This document shows, piece by piece, positions 32,963 to 46,500 of a stretch of 64,000 nt of DNA (position 1 is the stretch's first letter; the number at the start of each line of letters is the position of its first letter). The notes beneath the pieces are model-generated. The model saw only the letters and a list, made by a program, of their open reading frames with translations. It did not search any database and had not been told where the DNA came from. The stretch covers positions 7,068,818-7,132,817 of the forward strand of contig CM039134.1 of the NCBI GenBank assembly GCA_022036555.1, read 5' to 3'. A program made the position numbers and the translations under genes. Source of the DNA: Microstegium vimineum (lineage: Eukaryota > Streptophyta > Magnoliopsida > Poales > Poaceae).

Positions 32963-35900
32963 TATACAACTAAAAAAACACGACCAAATTAATTAATCTC
33001 GGACCACATATCGCGATCATTCTTGACCGTACTGCATTTCTTTATTTAGAGTAGTATTTGTGCACATTTCATTGCATAGTACAGTAATATCCACGACCAC
33101 GGTACAGGTAAACTAGTCGTGTGGAATTGTCAACGCTGCTGCATGTCTCGATAGTTCCTTCCACGTGTGTCAAACAAACCAAGGCCCGGCCCACGGCCCT
33201 GTAAAACACGGCGTCACCGGTCCCCGTAACCGATAGATACGTTGTTGTCGCCCGTATCAGGATGGATGGAAACTACTCCGCACAGGATCTGACTGACGAC
33301 GACGATGATCCCTGGCATGACCCTGGACTGAACAAAATATCATCAGTCAGTGACTATAATAAGTTGGCCGAACGTCCAATACGGTCGCAAACCGAACCGC
33401 CGCCGCCGCCGGAGTTTGGACAGGACAGGTGGCCGCCGTGCGCAGGTTGGCTCCTGGTCGCTGGTGGCGTGGCGCCGCACGGAGGCAGCAGGACACGCGG
33501 GGACGCGACGGGCGAGCCGGTCGATGCCGAGCGCAGCGGTGGTTGCAGCAGCGTTTTGTTGCAGGCAACATGATTGCTGCGTTAGTACGCGTGGCTTTCT
33601 TCGCCGTCCCGGGACCCGGAAGTAACAAATCAATCAGACGGGGCGCTCTCCTACATCCTGCACACATGCATTCTTACTGGTGCTCGTCCGCAACAGAGAC
33701 AGAGAGCACGCTGCACGCCTCTGGTTGCCGATTCGAGCATGAAGAATGAGCTAGATGGATTTGCCATTACATTGTTCTATTATATTATTGTTAAAGGCGT
33801 ACAGTAGTATTGACATGTCGTGCAGATTTATTTACATTGGTAATAATGTGGTAGACTCTAGTATCTAGCTAAAATTGAGTGCGGATCTCGCAGCAGCACG
33901 TGGGGCCATACGCTTGGTGAAAAAGCCGTGTGGGTGTGGCTTGCTGCCTTGGCTTGCCGCCGCTGATCGACGTGACAAACGGGGGTTTGGATAAATAAAG
34001 CAAGTCTCCCAGATCTTTCTTTCTTTTGATATAATAAACGGGGTCGATGGGACAAAGAAAGAAGGAAGGAAGAATAATCAAACGGACAAAGCTGGTGTGC
34101 AATCTTATCTTTGAATCATTCCATCCGCTGATCGGTCCGGAAGGATATGGTAGGATAATAAATACTACTGCTCCCCATGATAAAGCCCTTCCTTTCTTTC
34201 TTTCTTTCACTTGTCGCTGGTCTTTTTCTGACCGACCCTGTTCATATTTTATTTGTTTCGAAGATTATCCGGGGGAGCATGTCAAACACTTCATTGGACT
34301 GCTGGACAGATCTTTCTTATCTGAACTTCCATCCAATTATCTTTTTGGAATACAAGTAGCCTTTTTTCGTTTCATCTGAAGAAGAATCCATCCCCTGCTG
34401 CTCTCATCTGCTCCAGCCGCAGCTCCTGTGCCCAGTGAGATGGATGGATGGATTGGTGGTGGCCAGTGGCCACGCGCCCGTGCCCACGCCCACGCCCACG
34501 CAGGTGTCCAGGTCCAGCAAAAGGGCACGGGCACTCCGCACAACCACGTCGCCGAGGCAGCCGAGCCCCGGCGTCAAATCACAGCTCCCAATCCCAATAA
34601 TGGAGATGCTACCACCCCATCTCAAACTCCTAGCAATGGCAGATGTAGGAGTACGTATACGTACAAAGCTCGGCTCACCGACCGACTGATAGCTGAATGG
34701 AATGGACGGATGGCTTGGCAAGGGAGGGAGGAAGCTGCCAAGGAGACCAATCAGGCAAAACTCCGCGCACGTCAGCTCACCAATCCAGGTCTTTCTTTTT
34801 TCATACGCTAGCTGCTCGTCATTGAACAAGACCGTACTACTACTACTAGTACTACTATTCCAAGGAATCAATCGACCGGCCTCTTGGATTCCTCGGAGGA
34901 ACAGGAGTGAACATGCGCGACTTGCATTCATGCATGCATGACGGAAGAGCCAGCCGATCGAGCATGGAGTTGAGTTCCTGCAGTGTGCGCGCGCGTGTGG
35001 CAAGCGGCGATGATTCTTGCAGAGAGACCGTCGAAAGAGGGCGACGCTACGTAGCTACCAGTCTCCAGTCCGACCCTCCAGTCGTCTCCTTCCTTCGGAT
35101 CCTGCAGAATTTCTCCTGCGACTTGTATTGTAGTACTATCCTAGAACTAGAATCGAAGAACAAGTCTCACTTTGCATTGCATACGCGTTGCAGTAACCAG
35201 TAGTAAAAAGTTTGATATATTGCTCCAGCATTGAGACGACCTGCTTGGCTAGTACTTGAACACGCAGACTAGTGGGGCAAGTCCAGAAATCGACTGCCAG
35301 CCACCACCGTAGCGAATGGGGGATGGAATGGAAGAGTCGTCAGCCTATATCCATCTTGAGCGATGAGTTTGCATGGAGCAAACGGACTGACGAAACACAT
35401 ACAGTACGTAGGTGAAGACTTTTCAACGATCCAGACGTCTCAACTTCTATTGATAGTACGCTAGCTGTTGCTGGAGACAACAGAAGCTACAGTAGGCCGC
35501 AGTCTGCATAAGGCTGAATCTGACCATGGCATAATTGCACGGCACCGTCAAAATCTGCGACAGTAAATAGACACAACCCAGATTAAACACTACTACTCCT
35601 AGTAGGTCAACTAGAGCAGCCGCATCGTACATGCACGCTCCCAGCCGATGATGCCTCAGAAGGACGAGTCACTACCGATGCTCTGTCATGCATCGGCATC
35701 GGTTCTATACGTCTGACAGCACAACTGATTTATGTACTGTATACTAGTAGTTCTCAAGGTGTCCATACTCACAGCTTCATACGCATGAAATCCCTGCAAC
35801 GCTTCATCAATTCCTTGCTAAAAAAAAGACACTGTACTTCATTTAGCGCAGAAGTAAGTTTCAGTAAGGGTGAACAGTCTATATGGGCCCAAAGGGGATG

Positions 35901-36682
35901 CCGAACGGAAAAGAACAGCTATCGAAGCCTCAGCCACTGCGAACAGAACAGGGCCGCGCGTTTTGCTTGGGCCGGATCGTTGCCAATGGAAGGAAGGAAC
36001 AATACCACGCGCGTCAGCCCAAATCTCTACTCCTAAAACGTTCAAACTGGAATCGTCCACAGACTGCCTGCCCTTCGCCCCGCCTGTGACCAACGCATCC
36101 AGACTCCTTCACCCCGCCTGCTAGCAATGCCCCATGGACCCCACGGCCCCTTCACCGTAGTCCTTCCCCAATCAGTAGCGCTCCGTCCTGTCCAATCCGC
36201 ACCACGCCTCCTCACCGTCGAGCTCGCTGGAGCAGACTGCCGCGCCGCGTCGGCCGCCCCACTCGCGTTCGCCGGCCGCGCCGGCGCCCGCCCAGTTCGC
36301 GCTCGCTACCCGTGGTCGAGCCCGCGCCCGCGCTCGGCCGCGACAGTGCCCGCGCTCCCCCGTCGGCCGCGTCTACGCCCGTTCCTGCGCTCGGCCACGC
36401 ACGCATCCATGCTCCCCCGCCGGCCGTGCCCGCGCGCTCGCCGACGACCAGCAGCATCTCCTCTCCCTCTCACTGCTGTGCTTCAATCTTGAGAAAGAAA
36501 TAGATATAGTCAGAGGAGGAAGATGGAGTTGGAAGTCGATGGCAAAAGGCTCGCAGCCGCGCTCGTCTGCGTCGCAGCGCGTTTTCGCTATCGCGCTCGC
36601 GCTCGCGTGCTTGTGCTGCAGATGGGCCTCCCGTGTGTGCGTGCCCACGCCCCTGCTTGCAGCTTGCGTGTGTCAGGTGCTT
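32963..36682. other. Long intergenic stretch
   Basis: No conserved coding sequence was recognised. GC-rich shadow frames (33260-33750, 34400-35200, 36130-36650) show no domain. Nothing else to report. Confidence 0.4.
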
Positions 36683-36688
36683 GCGTGA

Positions 36689-37195
36689 TACCTGGACGTT
36701 CGGGTTACCCCGACGGGTAATAAAAACTATTATCCGATATTAGCCAAAAAAAAAACACTATCTGCAATTTCGGGTACCTGATAATTCAGATTCGGGTCTA
36801 GATATTACCCGATATACTTGAATTTACAAAAACCAACAAACTTGATAAAAATTTAGTAGCAATTTATACATAATTTTAGCACCAAAATGTACAGGATTTC
36901 AACAACAATGTGCAGAGAATAATATATTATATCATTTGTTCAAGAAGAGATAATTATATTTTAATAAAGTGATAAGTTCAAGTGTTCAACTAACAAATGA
37001 TAAATATAAAGACACGTATAAAACTTCGGGTAGTTCGAATAGTTTGGATACCGGGAGATATTACCCGAATTACCCAAACTAATTTCGGATAATCAAAATC
37101 ACTATCCGAATTAAGATCGGGTACCTTGGGTTCGGGTAATTCGGGTCCGGGTTCAGGTAATTCGGGTTCGGATATCGGGTATTTTGCCCAGGCTA
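36689..37195. mobile_element. hAT-like element with CGGGTA subterminal repeats
   Basis: Inverted ends tacctgg / ccaggcta, with gcgtga repeated directly on both flanks (36683-36688 and 37197-37202). Both subterminal regions are dense in gggtaattcgggt-type repeats in opposite orientations. The AT-rich interior has no transposase. This is the design of non-autonomous hAT elements, where subterminal repeats bind transposase. Confidence 0.6.
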
Positions 37196-37229
37196 AGCGT
37201 GATGGAGAGACGAGATCACGAGAGTGCAT

Positions 37230-39259
37230 CCGTCAAAGGGACAACGAGAGAGAAAAAGTCCATCTTTATTATTTAAAAGAAAGTTTCTTGGGAACCGCAA
37301 ACGACAGTTATTTAGGGACAAAGGGAGTATAGATGATTTTTTGATGATGTGGTTACCATACAAACCGTGCATAGTTTCTACGGACTGCCCTGAGCGTCCT
37401 TCCCATTCCCAAATAGTTGGCGCACGACTCCGAACCGCAACCTCCCACGCCGATTCCACCATCGGCAACCTCCCGCCCGAAGGTCACACATCTACGATGC
37501 TCCACACCACCACCACACGTCCATCACATCGCTCCCCTCCCTTTCTATCATCTTCGCCTGTTGCCCGCTGCCACCACCCCAACACCCACAAGCAGCCACG
37601 GCCAGGACCTTCCTAGGCGCGTCGGCCGGATCTGCCCCGACCGCGCCTCCTGCTCCTCCTCGCCGCCTCCACTGCGGTCAAGGCAATGTCGCTGCTTCGC
37701 ATCGACGCCGCAGAGACAAACACCAAACTGTCAGGAGTGTAGGAGGTAACCAGTTTTTCTTTTGATTTCAATAATTCAGTTTGTTTTGGCCAGCCATCTT
37801 CCTTAACAGAGCTATTGTGTTTACATTAACATTACCTACATTCAGAATCTTGGATTCCGGGCTTTGGATTTTTCAAACTTCATCTTATCATTACAACCAT
37901 AAACTTTTTCATATCAGAGTTTCGAAGTCTCTAACTGTAATCTGTAATGGTGTGCAATGTGCCACTTCAAAAATAGTCGGATGTCATAATTAATGAGTTA
38001 ATGTCGCTTGTCCCATGAGAGTGAAAACTAAAATTAGCCAGCGACACATTAATAATATACTATTTTGAAGAAATGACTGCATTTCGTTGTTTTGGTATTT
38101 TGTATGTTTAAACCGATTCATAATATTACTTCAATACTGCAGGACCTCAGTCAACCAGTTTGGAAAAGTATTAGGCCTATATCCTAATTCCTAAAAGGAT
38201 ACCACATAATTGGGCAGCCATTGGGTGGAGTATGGGTTGTGTAATTCCTAAAAGGACCTTATTAATTTGTTGCTGCTCTGTTGGTAATTGAAATGATTAC
38301 GTGCTGCAGTAGAATTTGATTAAGCAAATGACACAGTTTAGTTAAAAAACAAGCATGTTATAGTAGGATTTGGCCAAGCACAAATGACACTATTAAATGC
38401 TTTATACAGTAACCTTCCTAACAAACAAGGTTAGGATAAGATGGGAAGCCTGTAGCCTATTACCACACAGAGTGTTTTCATGTGTTGGGTGACTCTTAAG
38501 TGTTAATGTGTAGCTGTCTCTTTTCAGATAAACAGTGAAAACAAGAGTTCACACAACACAGTTTTTTGACGCCACATGGGTGGTTATTGTGGTTTGCAAA
38601 ATATGCTTAACTGTTCCATTGAAATTTGTCTAAACTACATGGACAGAGGGATCTGTGCTAACTAATATGCTGATTTTTTTTGCTTATCGAAAGATTCAGA
38701 GTATTTGTTTGAGGCCTTGGGTTGGTGGGATTATAGAGAAAGCAAAAGGCTAATACCATTCATATTCCTTGATCAAACTGACAGACTATTTGATCAATTT
38801 TGAGTTACTTCGTCGTTGCTAAAACTGTTAGATTCCTCTACTGGCATGGTCTAAGGTTTCTTGCTTTGAATGTTGATTGTCCATTACTACAAGCTTTGTG
38901 GCTCTGTCATCTTGTCTTTTGAACATGAGATAGTACAAAGGTACTATAATTAAAGCATAAATAATGGAGGATGTAGTTCCGGCCTAACGGTCTCGTGCAT
39001 CCCGTGCAATGGTGGATGACTTATCTATCATGCAATTACTTTTTAGTTGTTACTAAATTTTACTCTTATTTATTTGAATGTAGCTTGAAATAATATGTTG
39101 CTAAGTTTAAGTTAAAATTTTTGTGTCTTGATATTGACCCACTTTTTTCTATTATACTCAAAATTTGAGGCTTCTAATCTATTATTTTTCTTATTTTTAT
39201 TATATTAAACTGCATTGAAGATTTTAAGTTTTCCGTAGCAACGCACGGACATATGCTAG
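37230..39259 (+). mobile_element. Candidate Helitron, 3' end at 39259 (5' end not found)
   Basis: At 39232-39259 a short hairpin (tccgt, 8-nt loop, acgga) is followed 6 nt later by CTAG and then T, the Helitron 3' signature. The wording (ccgtagcaacgcacgg) is the form common at grass Helitron ends. The 5' TC end was not located, so the left limit is only a placeholder. 37380-37750 contains a C-rich, exon-like piece that could be captured sequence; 37750-39200 is AT-rich. Confidence 0.45.
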
Positions 39260-39260
39260 T

Positions 39261-41997
39261 GAAAAAGAAATAACACAAGTGCTCCTTCCTGTTTTGGCCA
39301 CCACACCAAGTTTGCCTACACCGACACGAGTTGGGTGAATATAGCTCCCGTCTCGTTCCAACGGAAGAAGCTAGCACCGGGGCCACGACCGGAGCCGTAA
39401 AAGGAGAATAGATGGAACATCGATCATTGCCCGCTGTGGTGGTGGTGGTGCCAGCCGAGCCGTGTTGACAGCCATGATTGGGGACCCCCCGCGGCGTGGT
39501 ACACCATCGGGGAGCAAGCAGCAGGCAGTGGCTGGCACTGCCAGGCAAAGTAATAAAGACTTTAAAGAAGAAGCAGGCCCACGGCTCGTCGTTACTACTC
39601 CACGCCGTCCGGTCTCCGTGTTGCCAGCCGGGGAGCAGGCCGCCATCGCTCGCCCCCACCCCACGGCAGCGCCTCTTCCTCCGGCGGCCGAGGAGGGAGC
39701 TTCCTTCTACGCTACGGCCTACGGCTTGCGGGCCGGCGGGCGGGCGGGCATCCACCCAATTGTGCGGTGCGGCCGCTTCAAGGCGGTGCTGTCCATTGAT
39801 TCGCCCCCACGGCCCGCGACCGCGAATCGAGAGATCTTTTCCTACTTACTGTAGCTCTTTCCGCCCGCCGCGCGCGACGTGTCCGGCGGCTTCACGTGGC
39901 ACGGCCCCAATGATCCACCCCTCTCGCCTCGCGTCCGTCCGCGTGCCTGCGTGCCCTGCCGCCGCGACCGCGACCCGCGCACCACGTCGCCGCACGGGAC
40001 ACGCACGCAGGGCTGGGGGTTCCACGGCGTCCAGAACCCGCGTGGGCGCGGGCGACGTGGTCCGCCTGCCTTGCCTCGCACATGAGCGCGCATGTGGTCG
40101 CTGCAAGGGCTCCTCGTCGCTTTTCAAACCTCCGCACCGCACTGCACCCAGCCACCCACGCGGCGCCGTTACGAGCCACCGCCTCCTCCTCGAATCTTGG
40201 ACCAGCTAAAAACGGTGGTCGTTGGTCAAATCAAAACCGGCCGGCGTGATCCCAATCCACGTCCACCCATCTTCACTCATTACGCTTCATGATACACTGT
40301 GCATGCTTACGTGGTTGGATCACGACTGATTAACACTGCTACATTATTAGTAATCAGTACCAGTCAGTCTCGTCGTGGCGTCGTCATGAAGCCGAAGACT
40401 GATCGAGAGGCTGTCTAGCTGAAAAAAATATGGTTTAAACATTCCACAAGTAGCTAATTAACCAACAGCCATTGCGCGTGTAGCACGACGGCGAAGTACA
40501 GGCGAGTTGCTGGGTTTCGTGTTACCCACGGATGATTTACAAGATAAAACTTTTTCATGTTATATTAGTTGCCTTAATTTGGGCATTAATCGGAACAGTA
40601 GTCGATGATTCGATCAATAAACATTAGAAGACACTTCTTCTCCATTCTGAATAAACAATTCACCATGCACATTCTAACTTTGTTGTCTTAAGTCTGCATC
40701 TTTAACTAAGTCTGCCGATCAATACAGTACGTAACACTCAGAGAATTGAATTAGATCCACTAGTAAGGTAGTCGTCCTCTGTATTTTTAGTGCACATGAT
40801 CGCTATCAATACGGAGTACTGCTATGCACATTCCAACGGTTTAGATCTTATCCGTCTGTGACCAGTTCAGGTCTCCGTCGTCCGCGCCGCTAACCCTAAC
40901 AGACTAACTGGCCCTTTTCCTTTTCGCCTACTAGCTCTGACGCCCACCGGACCGCCGCTTTGCGTGGATTACAATCCATAACGACGCTTTGTCCTTGCAT
41001 TAGCGTTACATACCCAGGCTTTGGTCGCCGCCGCGGCTTTGCTCTTATCGCCTCGCTTCACACAAACAGCATGCCAAGATGCCATGCATGACACGCCGGA
41101 TGAATGGTGTGGTGTGGTGTGGTGTGTAGGTGGAACTGGGCTTGTCAGACGCGGACGGATTGGCCAACAGAATCCGACAGAAAAAGATCGTTCGCGGGGT
41201 TGCCGGTCCGGGACTGGATAAGGGGCGCCGCTGACGAGGATTGAGCCCAAGATTGACAATGCCCTGGGCATGCACAGTTCCTTTTGACACTTGACCGTTC
41301 GCTAGAGCATAAACTGTCGTCAACTTGCCGTAGTATGCAATTGCCCGTGTAGTAAAGAAAGCATCGGCGCATCGCCGTCGGTCTGTCACGTTGCTCTGCG
41401 AGATGGTACGTCAAATGACCTCCAAGGCTCCATCCATCCGTCGACCAAATTCCGACCCTCAACGTCAAAAACCAAATTCCGACCCACTGCAACCTCGATG
41501 GATTGGAATGCTTCAACGAAAAATGCAAATCCACGAAAACATCTTGCATCGATGACTCTTCGTTTTTGCATTGCCGCGTCATCGTATCGGCGATCAGATA
41601 TGTGCTGCAACGAACTGCAAAGGGCAGGCTGGGGTGTCCTGATGACTGTAGATTTTCGCTTCACTGCTACGTACTCCTCATTGGGGCTGTGCTGTACTGT
41701 ACTGTGTTTCTTTCTGCTAACCAGGGGAGATTGGTTGGTTCTGATTCAAAGCAACGCTATGGGACCAATTATTGTGCCCAAATTGACCGCTACCTAGCTT
41801 CACCCGTTGATCGACACTGCTATCCTGTCCTGCAGTCTATGTATAGCTGCTAGATCTAGATCGATGCTACTGTATGCGCTAGTAGTCCAGTACGAGTACG
41901 TGTCATGGCTACCAAGGCGTAGGCTCGGCACAGCTAGTCTGGTTTTATACTTAGTACGGAGTACAAAAGTAGTACTCTAGTGTTTTTTTTATAACTA
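39261..41997. other. Intergenic, nothing recognised
   Basis: GC-rich between 39400 and 40200, with overlapping open frames on both strands that show no domain and typical GC-shadow composition. No gene is supported. Confidence 0.4.
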
Positions 41998-42000
41998 TAA

Positions 42001-42205
42001 GGGCACTTCCAATGCAAGATGTTATCATAGAGTACAAGACTATTTATTACTATACTTATTTATGATATTTTGCTGATGTGATAACATATTTATTACAGAA
42101 AGAGGGTGAATAATAAGACTAAGTCTTATTTAGACTCCAAATCTATAATATTCGAGGTAATAAACAGGTTTAGACTCTATGATAGAGCCTACATTTGGAG
42201 TGCCC
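42001..42205. mobile_element. Tourist-like MITE, copy 3 of 3 (inverted)
   Basis: Starts gggcacttccaatgcaagat and ends ggagtgccc. Read on the other strand it matches the copies at 19961 and 20197, including the tctatgatagagtc and tcataaataagt phrases. The left flank is TAA; the right flank is not (TCT), so the duplication has decayed. Confidence 0.75.
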
Positions 42206-43274
42206 TCTGGTTGACGTTGTGCCTGTCTGTTTCCTACGAACACAGCAGACCATGCGTAGGAGACGCCTAGCTATGTCTCCATCGACCAACCGCGCGCTAC
42301 TAGTGTGAACATCGCTAATCGCGCGTCGCTGTTACTTGCTCCGTAATTTTAGTTTCAGTTACTCCACTTCCACCATCGAGTGACGACCTGACGACATTGG
42401 CCGTGTCTCTTGGTGAAACCTGAAAGGCAGATAGTGAGAGCCTCCTCAGCCCACTGCCGGATTGAGTAGCAGCACTCTAGCAGCTACTACTTCTACTCCA
42501 AGAGCCTACTCTATCTAGACAGGAATTGAAATCGAGACAGGCTGCATCCATGCTCCATATAATTGCGCGCGGCCACGAACTGAAGCGGCCATTGGCCCGA
42601 AATCCAGGAGCTTGGACTCTGCTTTTGTGTGCCTCGACTTTGACGGCGCTAAACTGGTTAACTATGCGAAACCTTGGCCACTTGGGGCTGGGCAGATATG
42701 TCGACATCTCAATCTGTGTTGTGTGTTCTTCCTCCCACTCTGAGAAAAAAAAAAGGGGTCAGGATCAGGAAGCATGCAAGCCAGCTGGCCGTTGTTCAGA
42801 GTGCATCTGAAGCCTGCTTTTCTTTCCTTCTTTAACAGAGCAATGATGCGGCTGGCTTTGGTTAGTTGTCGAGCAAGATACATGTAAAAGATAACAACAA
42901 CCGGTTGGCTTTCCATTAAGCTACCGTAGAATGTATCAGGATCCTAATAATATCTTCATTCATTAATGGGGGAAAGCTTGGGCATTTGCATGTATGAGCG
43001 GGCCCTGAGACTGCGAGAAGTGCAAAGAAGATAGCAGGATAAGGAAGAATCTGGTGGCTGCTGTCTGAACAGTCACCTGGGGGCAGTTACCTACTCTAAT
43101 CTAATGCTAAACCCCCCACTTGGCTGGGGCACACGTGCACGCACGCATGCTCCATCAGAATCTCAAAGCCGGGAGCAATTAAGCAAACGGCCACTGGTCG
43201 CTTTTTTTTTTGCTGTTTGTTGCTTCGTGGAGGATCGAGGAGGACCTCCGGACCTGCATGCAGACAACTGTTGG
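42206..43274. other. Intergenic, nothing recognised
   Basis: No gene or element was recognised. Confidence 0.4.
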
Positions 43275-43277
43275 TTA

Positions 43278-43594
43278 GAGCAGGTTCAATCAGCTTAACT
43301 TTAAACAAAGCCATATCAAACTTAAAAGACAAGTTATAAAATAGCTAAATTTCTCATACAATTTAAAATTTTATTTCTTATTAAACATGTCCACATACTA
43401 CAGGAAAATGAGTCAATAGCAAATATAAGAGGGGTGGTGGGGGAGAGGGGTAGTGGGGACCTACATGCAGCCTAGGAGAATGTGATGAGCTTGGTGTCAA
43501 GTTTAGAGCCAAATTCATTCTCTCTCTTTCACATAGGATTTTGCTGAGTTGGCTTGACTATAAGTCAAACTGAGATATATTATTGTACCTGCTC
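43278..43594. mobile_element. Tourist-like MITE, TTA target duplication
   Basis: 317 bp with ends gagcaggttcaat / attgtacctgctc (12 of 13 inverted matches), flanked by TTA at 43275-43277 and 43595-43597. No ORF. Confidence 0.8.
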
Positions 43595-43597
43595 TTA

Positions 43598-46500
43598 GGT
43601 TTAGCACCAACTGCAGCAGCCACGGTACTTAGCATACTAAACAAGGCATAGTTGCGCTGCTTTTGTTGTTAGCGACGACTAGTGGCTGCTATCGCAACGC
43701 TATCCATGTTGCCTATATGTATAAATAAACTAAGAGCATGTTTGGTTTATGTAGTTGGGAGGCTGGTTTGTATGTGAGGACCTGACTCACATGGGACAGA
43801 CTGAATCCATGCAATAGTATTGTGTTTGGTTGTCGTATCTGCTCGACCTGGCTGAGAAGAGATATTGTTTGGTTGCCCGCACGAAGATATGTTGTATGAA
43901 ATAAAAATATTCTAAAATTATGGTTTTAATTTTTATTTTGTATAAATACACTCTTAAAATTCTCATTTCATCTAATTATATCTTAAACATATTAAAAATA
44001 TATTAATACCACTTAATATTTACTAATTATATATTAATATATCATTAGTCCAGTAATCAGCTACACGCAGCCAGCCTGGCTCTCCAGAAACGGTCGATTC
44101 GGGCGTTTCCTTGAAGCCTGCTGGGGGCTACTGGTTGCATGGCCAGAGCCTGGCCCAACACCACACGCAGGAACCAACCAAGACGACCCTACATCCGGCA
44201 ACCAAACAGCCCATAAGCTGCACAGGGTACATAGCCATGTGATGGGGTGGGAACTGGGAACCGGACAAAAGCCACGATGCTGCAAAGGACGACGAGAGGA
44301 TAGAGATAGACCTGACCCGAGCAGGTAGGTCTTGGTGGTGGGTGTTTTGTGCTGGGGAACTCGGCCGGTCAAATCTTGGGCTCTAAGCACCTTGCCAAAT
44401 CTTGTCATTGAATCCTCCGCTGCCTGTTTTCTTTATCTTTTCGTACAATTTTTTAGTGCTAATAAAAAAACAGTATGGCACTTCATTACCAGAGCGTTGG
44501 GTTTAGGTGACGGGCAGAAAGATGACGCACATTTCGCCAACGGCTATTCCTATCTTTAGCGCCGCTGGGTCAGGTCCCACGCGTACACAAATCCAGCTGT
44601 TACTATTACCACGTAGAGTATACAATGAGAAGTAGTACGTAGTATTGGTTGGGCCGTCCTTGGTCGGTCGGTGCATGATAAATGCCTCTCTCTCTCTCTC
44701 TCTCTCTACACATACGTGCGTGCGTACCCAGGTAGGAGTATTGTAGTACAACATTTCGTGGAGCCGATCGATCCAGCCGTCCGTGTGCCCCCACCCCCAC
44801 CTCGAGAAATCCATCAATTCTGGGCAGGCCGGCCGGCCCCGCGTCGCGCCTCCGCGGGCAGGCACAGGCAGGCAGCATGGCGATTTGATGATTGACCACA
44901 AAGCGGCACCAGTTGCAAATTGCAATGCATTGCATTTGCGTTGCGGCAGGACCGGGCAGGGAGCCAGGGACACTGCAGCGGACGCCGGAGCTGTGCGGAT
45001 CCATCGACCACATCCTCCGCACCGCATTTGCATGCATGCTCCCTCCGTTGCAGGCAGAGGCAGGCGCTTATCCTATCCACACACACGGGACGACTCGATT
45101 GGCGGGTGGGGCCGTGAGGGACCAGGCCCGTACGTACGTACGTGCGTGATGCCCCCCTCCCTCTCTCTCCCGCGGTGCCGGCCGGTGCATGCACTGCACC
45201 ACCGCGCGCCGTGTAGAGACTCCGGAGTCCGCACCAAGCAAAGAGCCGGGGCCGGGGCCGGGGCTGGGCGGGCGCACGCTGCACAGTGCGTACTGTGGGA
45301 GTATGCCTCTGCCACGATTCCTCAGAGCCAGGAGTACCGTGCTTGGCGGTGCAGGAGCTGCTGCGCGTGGGTGCGGCGCATCACGAGCCTTGGCTCTCAC
45401 TCAAGGCGGCTGCTAGTAGAATAGAACTATAGAATGGCGCGTGCCGTGCTGCGGCCGGCCACAGCCACGTCCGCCCGGCCGGCCGGTGTAAAGACGAAAG
45501 GCGCAGGAACAGAGCATTGGAGTGGAGCATGGGGATAAGGCCGGGCGGGCGGAATTGATGCAAAGCTGCATGCGGGAGGTCGTGAGATCCAGAGCTGAGG
45601 CGGGCGGGCAGGTTGGAATGCATGATGAGGTCTACTAGTTGGTTCAGTCAAGCACAGGGGTTTTACTGTTTGTTGTTGTTAGCTTTTTAGGCAGGCCGGC
45701 GGGGGTGGGTTTAGGGAATGAGGGAACAATAACCTAGCCAGCCAGGGGAGCAGAACAAACAAAGGCCTCGCTCAAGGCAACCAAAGGTGCCTTGCTTGCT
45801 GGATCGGCCTCGACGTGACACGGCTGGCTGGCTGGCTGGCTGGCTCATCGATCAGTCGTCAGCAGACGAGATGGAGCTCGAGTCTCGGCCAAAAGCTAGC
45901 AGCAGCATGGTCCTGGTGGTAGCATTTAGGACTAGACGATTGGTGTGCCAGTAGCAAAGCCAGCCCGGCACGCCGCCCGCCCATTCTCTGGACACTCCAT
46001 ACACATGTACGTAGTATACAGTTTAGCGATTCCGATCTTTTAGTATTATTATATTATGGTTTCTACGTACTGCAACACCACGAAGACGCGGCGTTCTTCT
46101 GCCGTTCGGTTCCGTTTACGAGGAAAGCGTCAATGTCGGTTAGTGGCGCACAACAGCGATCCTGATCGCGAGCGGCACTTGACAATCGAGATCTATGGCT
46201 AGATTACAGTAGTGGAGCAGTCAGTCAGTCAGTCATGGCGACTCAGGGCTCACGTGACACGCGCGTGGCGAGCTAGCTTCCCCCTAGTTCAATGGACGGA
46301 CGGACGGACCAAAATCGGACAAGGGCGTCAAAAGCGTCATGACGCATGTGGAGTAGCATGGGCCATCTTAACGTGCGTGCAGTGCACCGTACTCGCTCCT
46401 GCTCCCCCGGCGTTGCTCAGCATTTATCTCCGACGGTCCGGCCGGTGCATCGTAGTCGTAGTAGTATGGTAGCACACGCACGGTGCGCCCATTCAAAGCA

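Noticed and set aside
39478..40209. A 243-residue plus-strand frame
   Set aside because: GC-rich, Arg/Pro/Ser-dominated translation with equally long frames on the other strand; no family.
44783..45424. A 213-residue plus-strand frame and overlapping minus-strand frames
   Set aside because: Same GC-shadow pattern; no domain and no gene structure.
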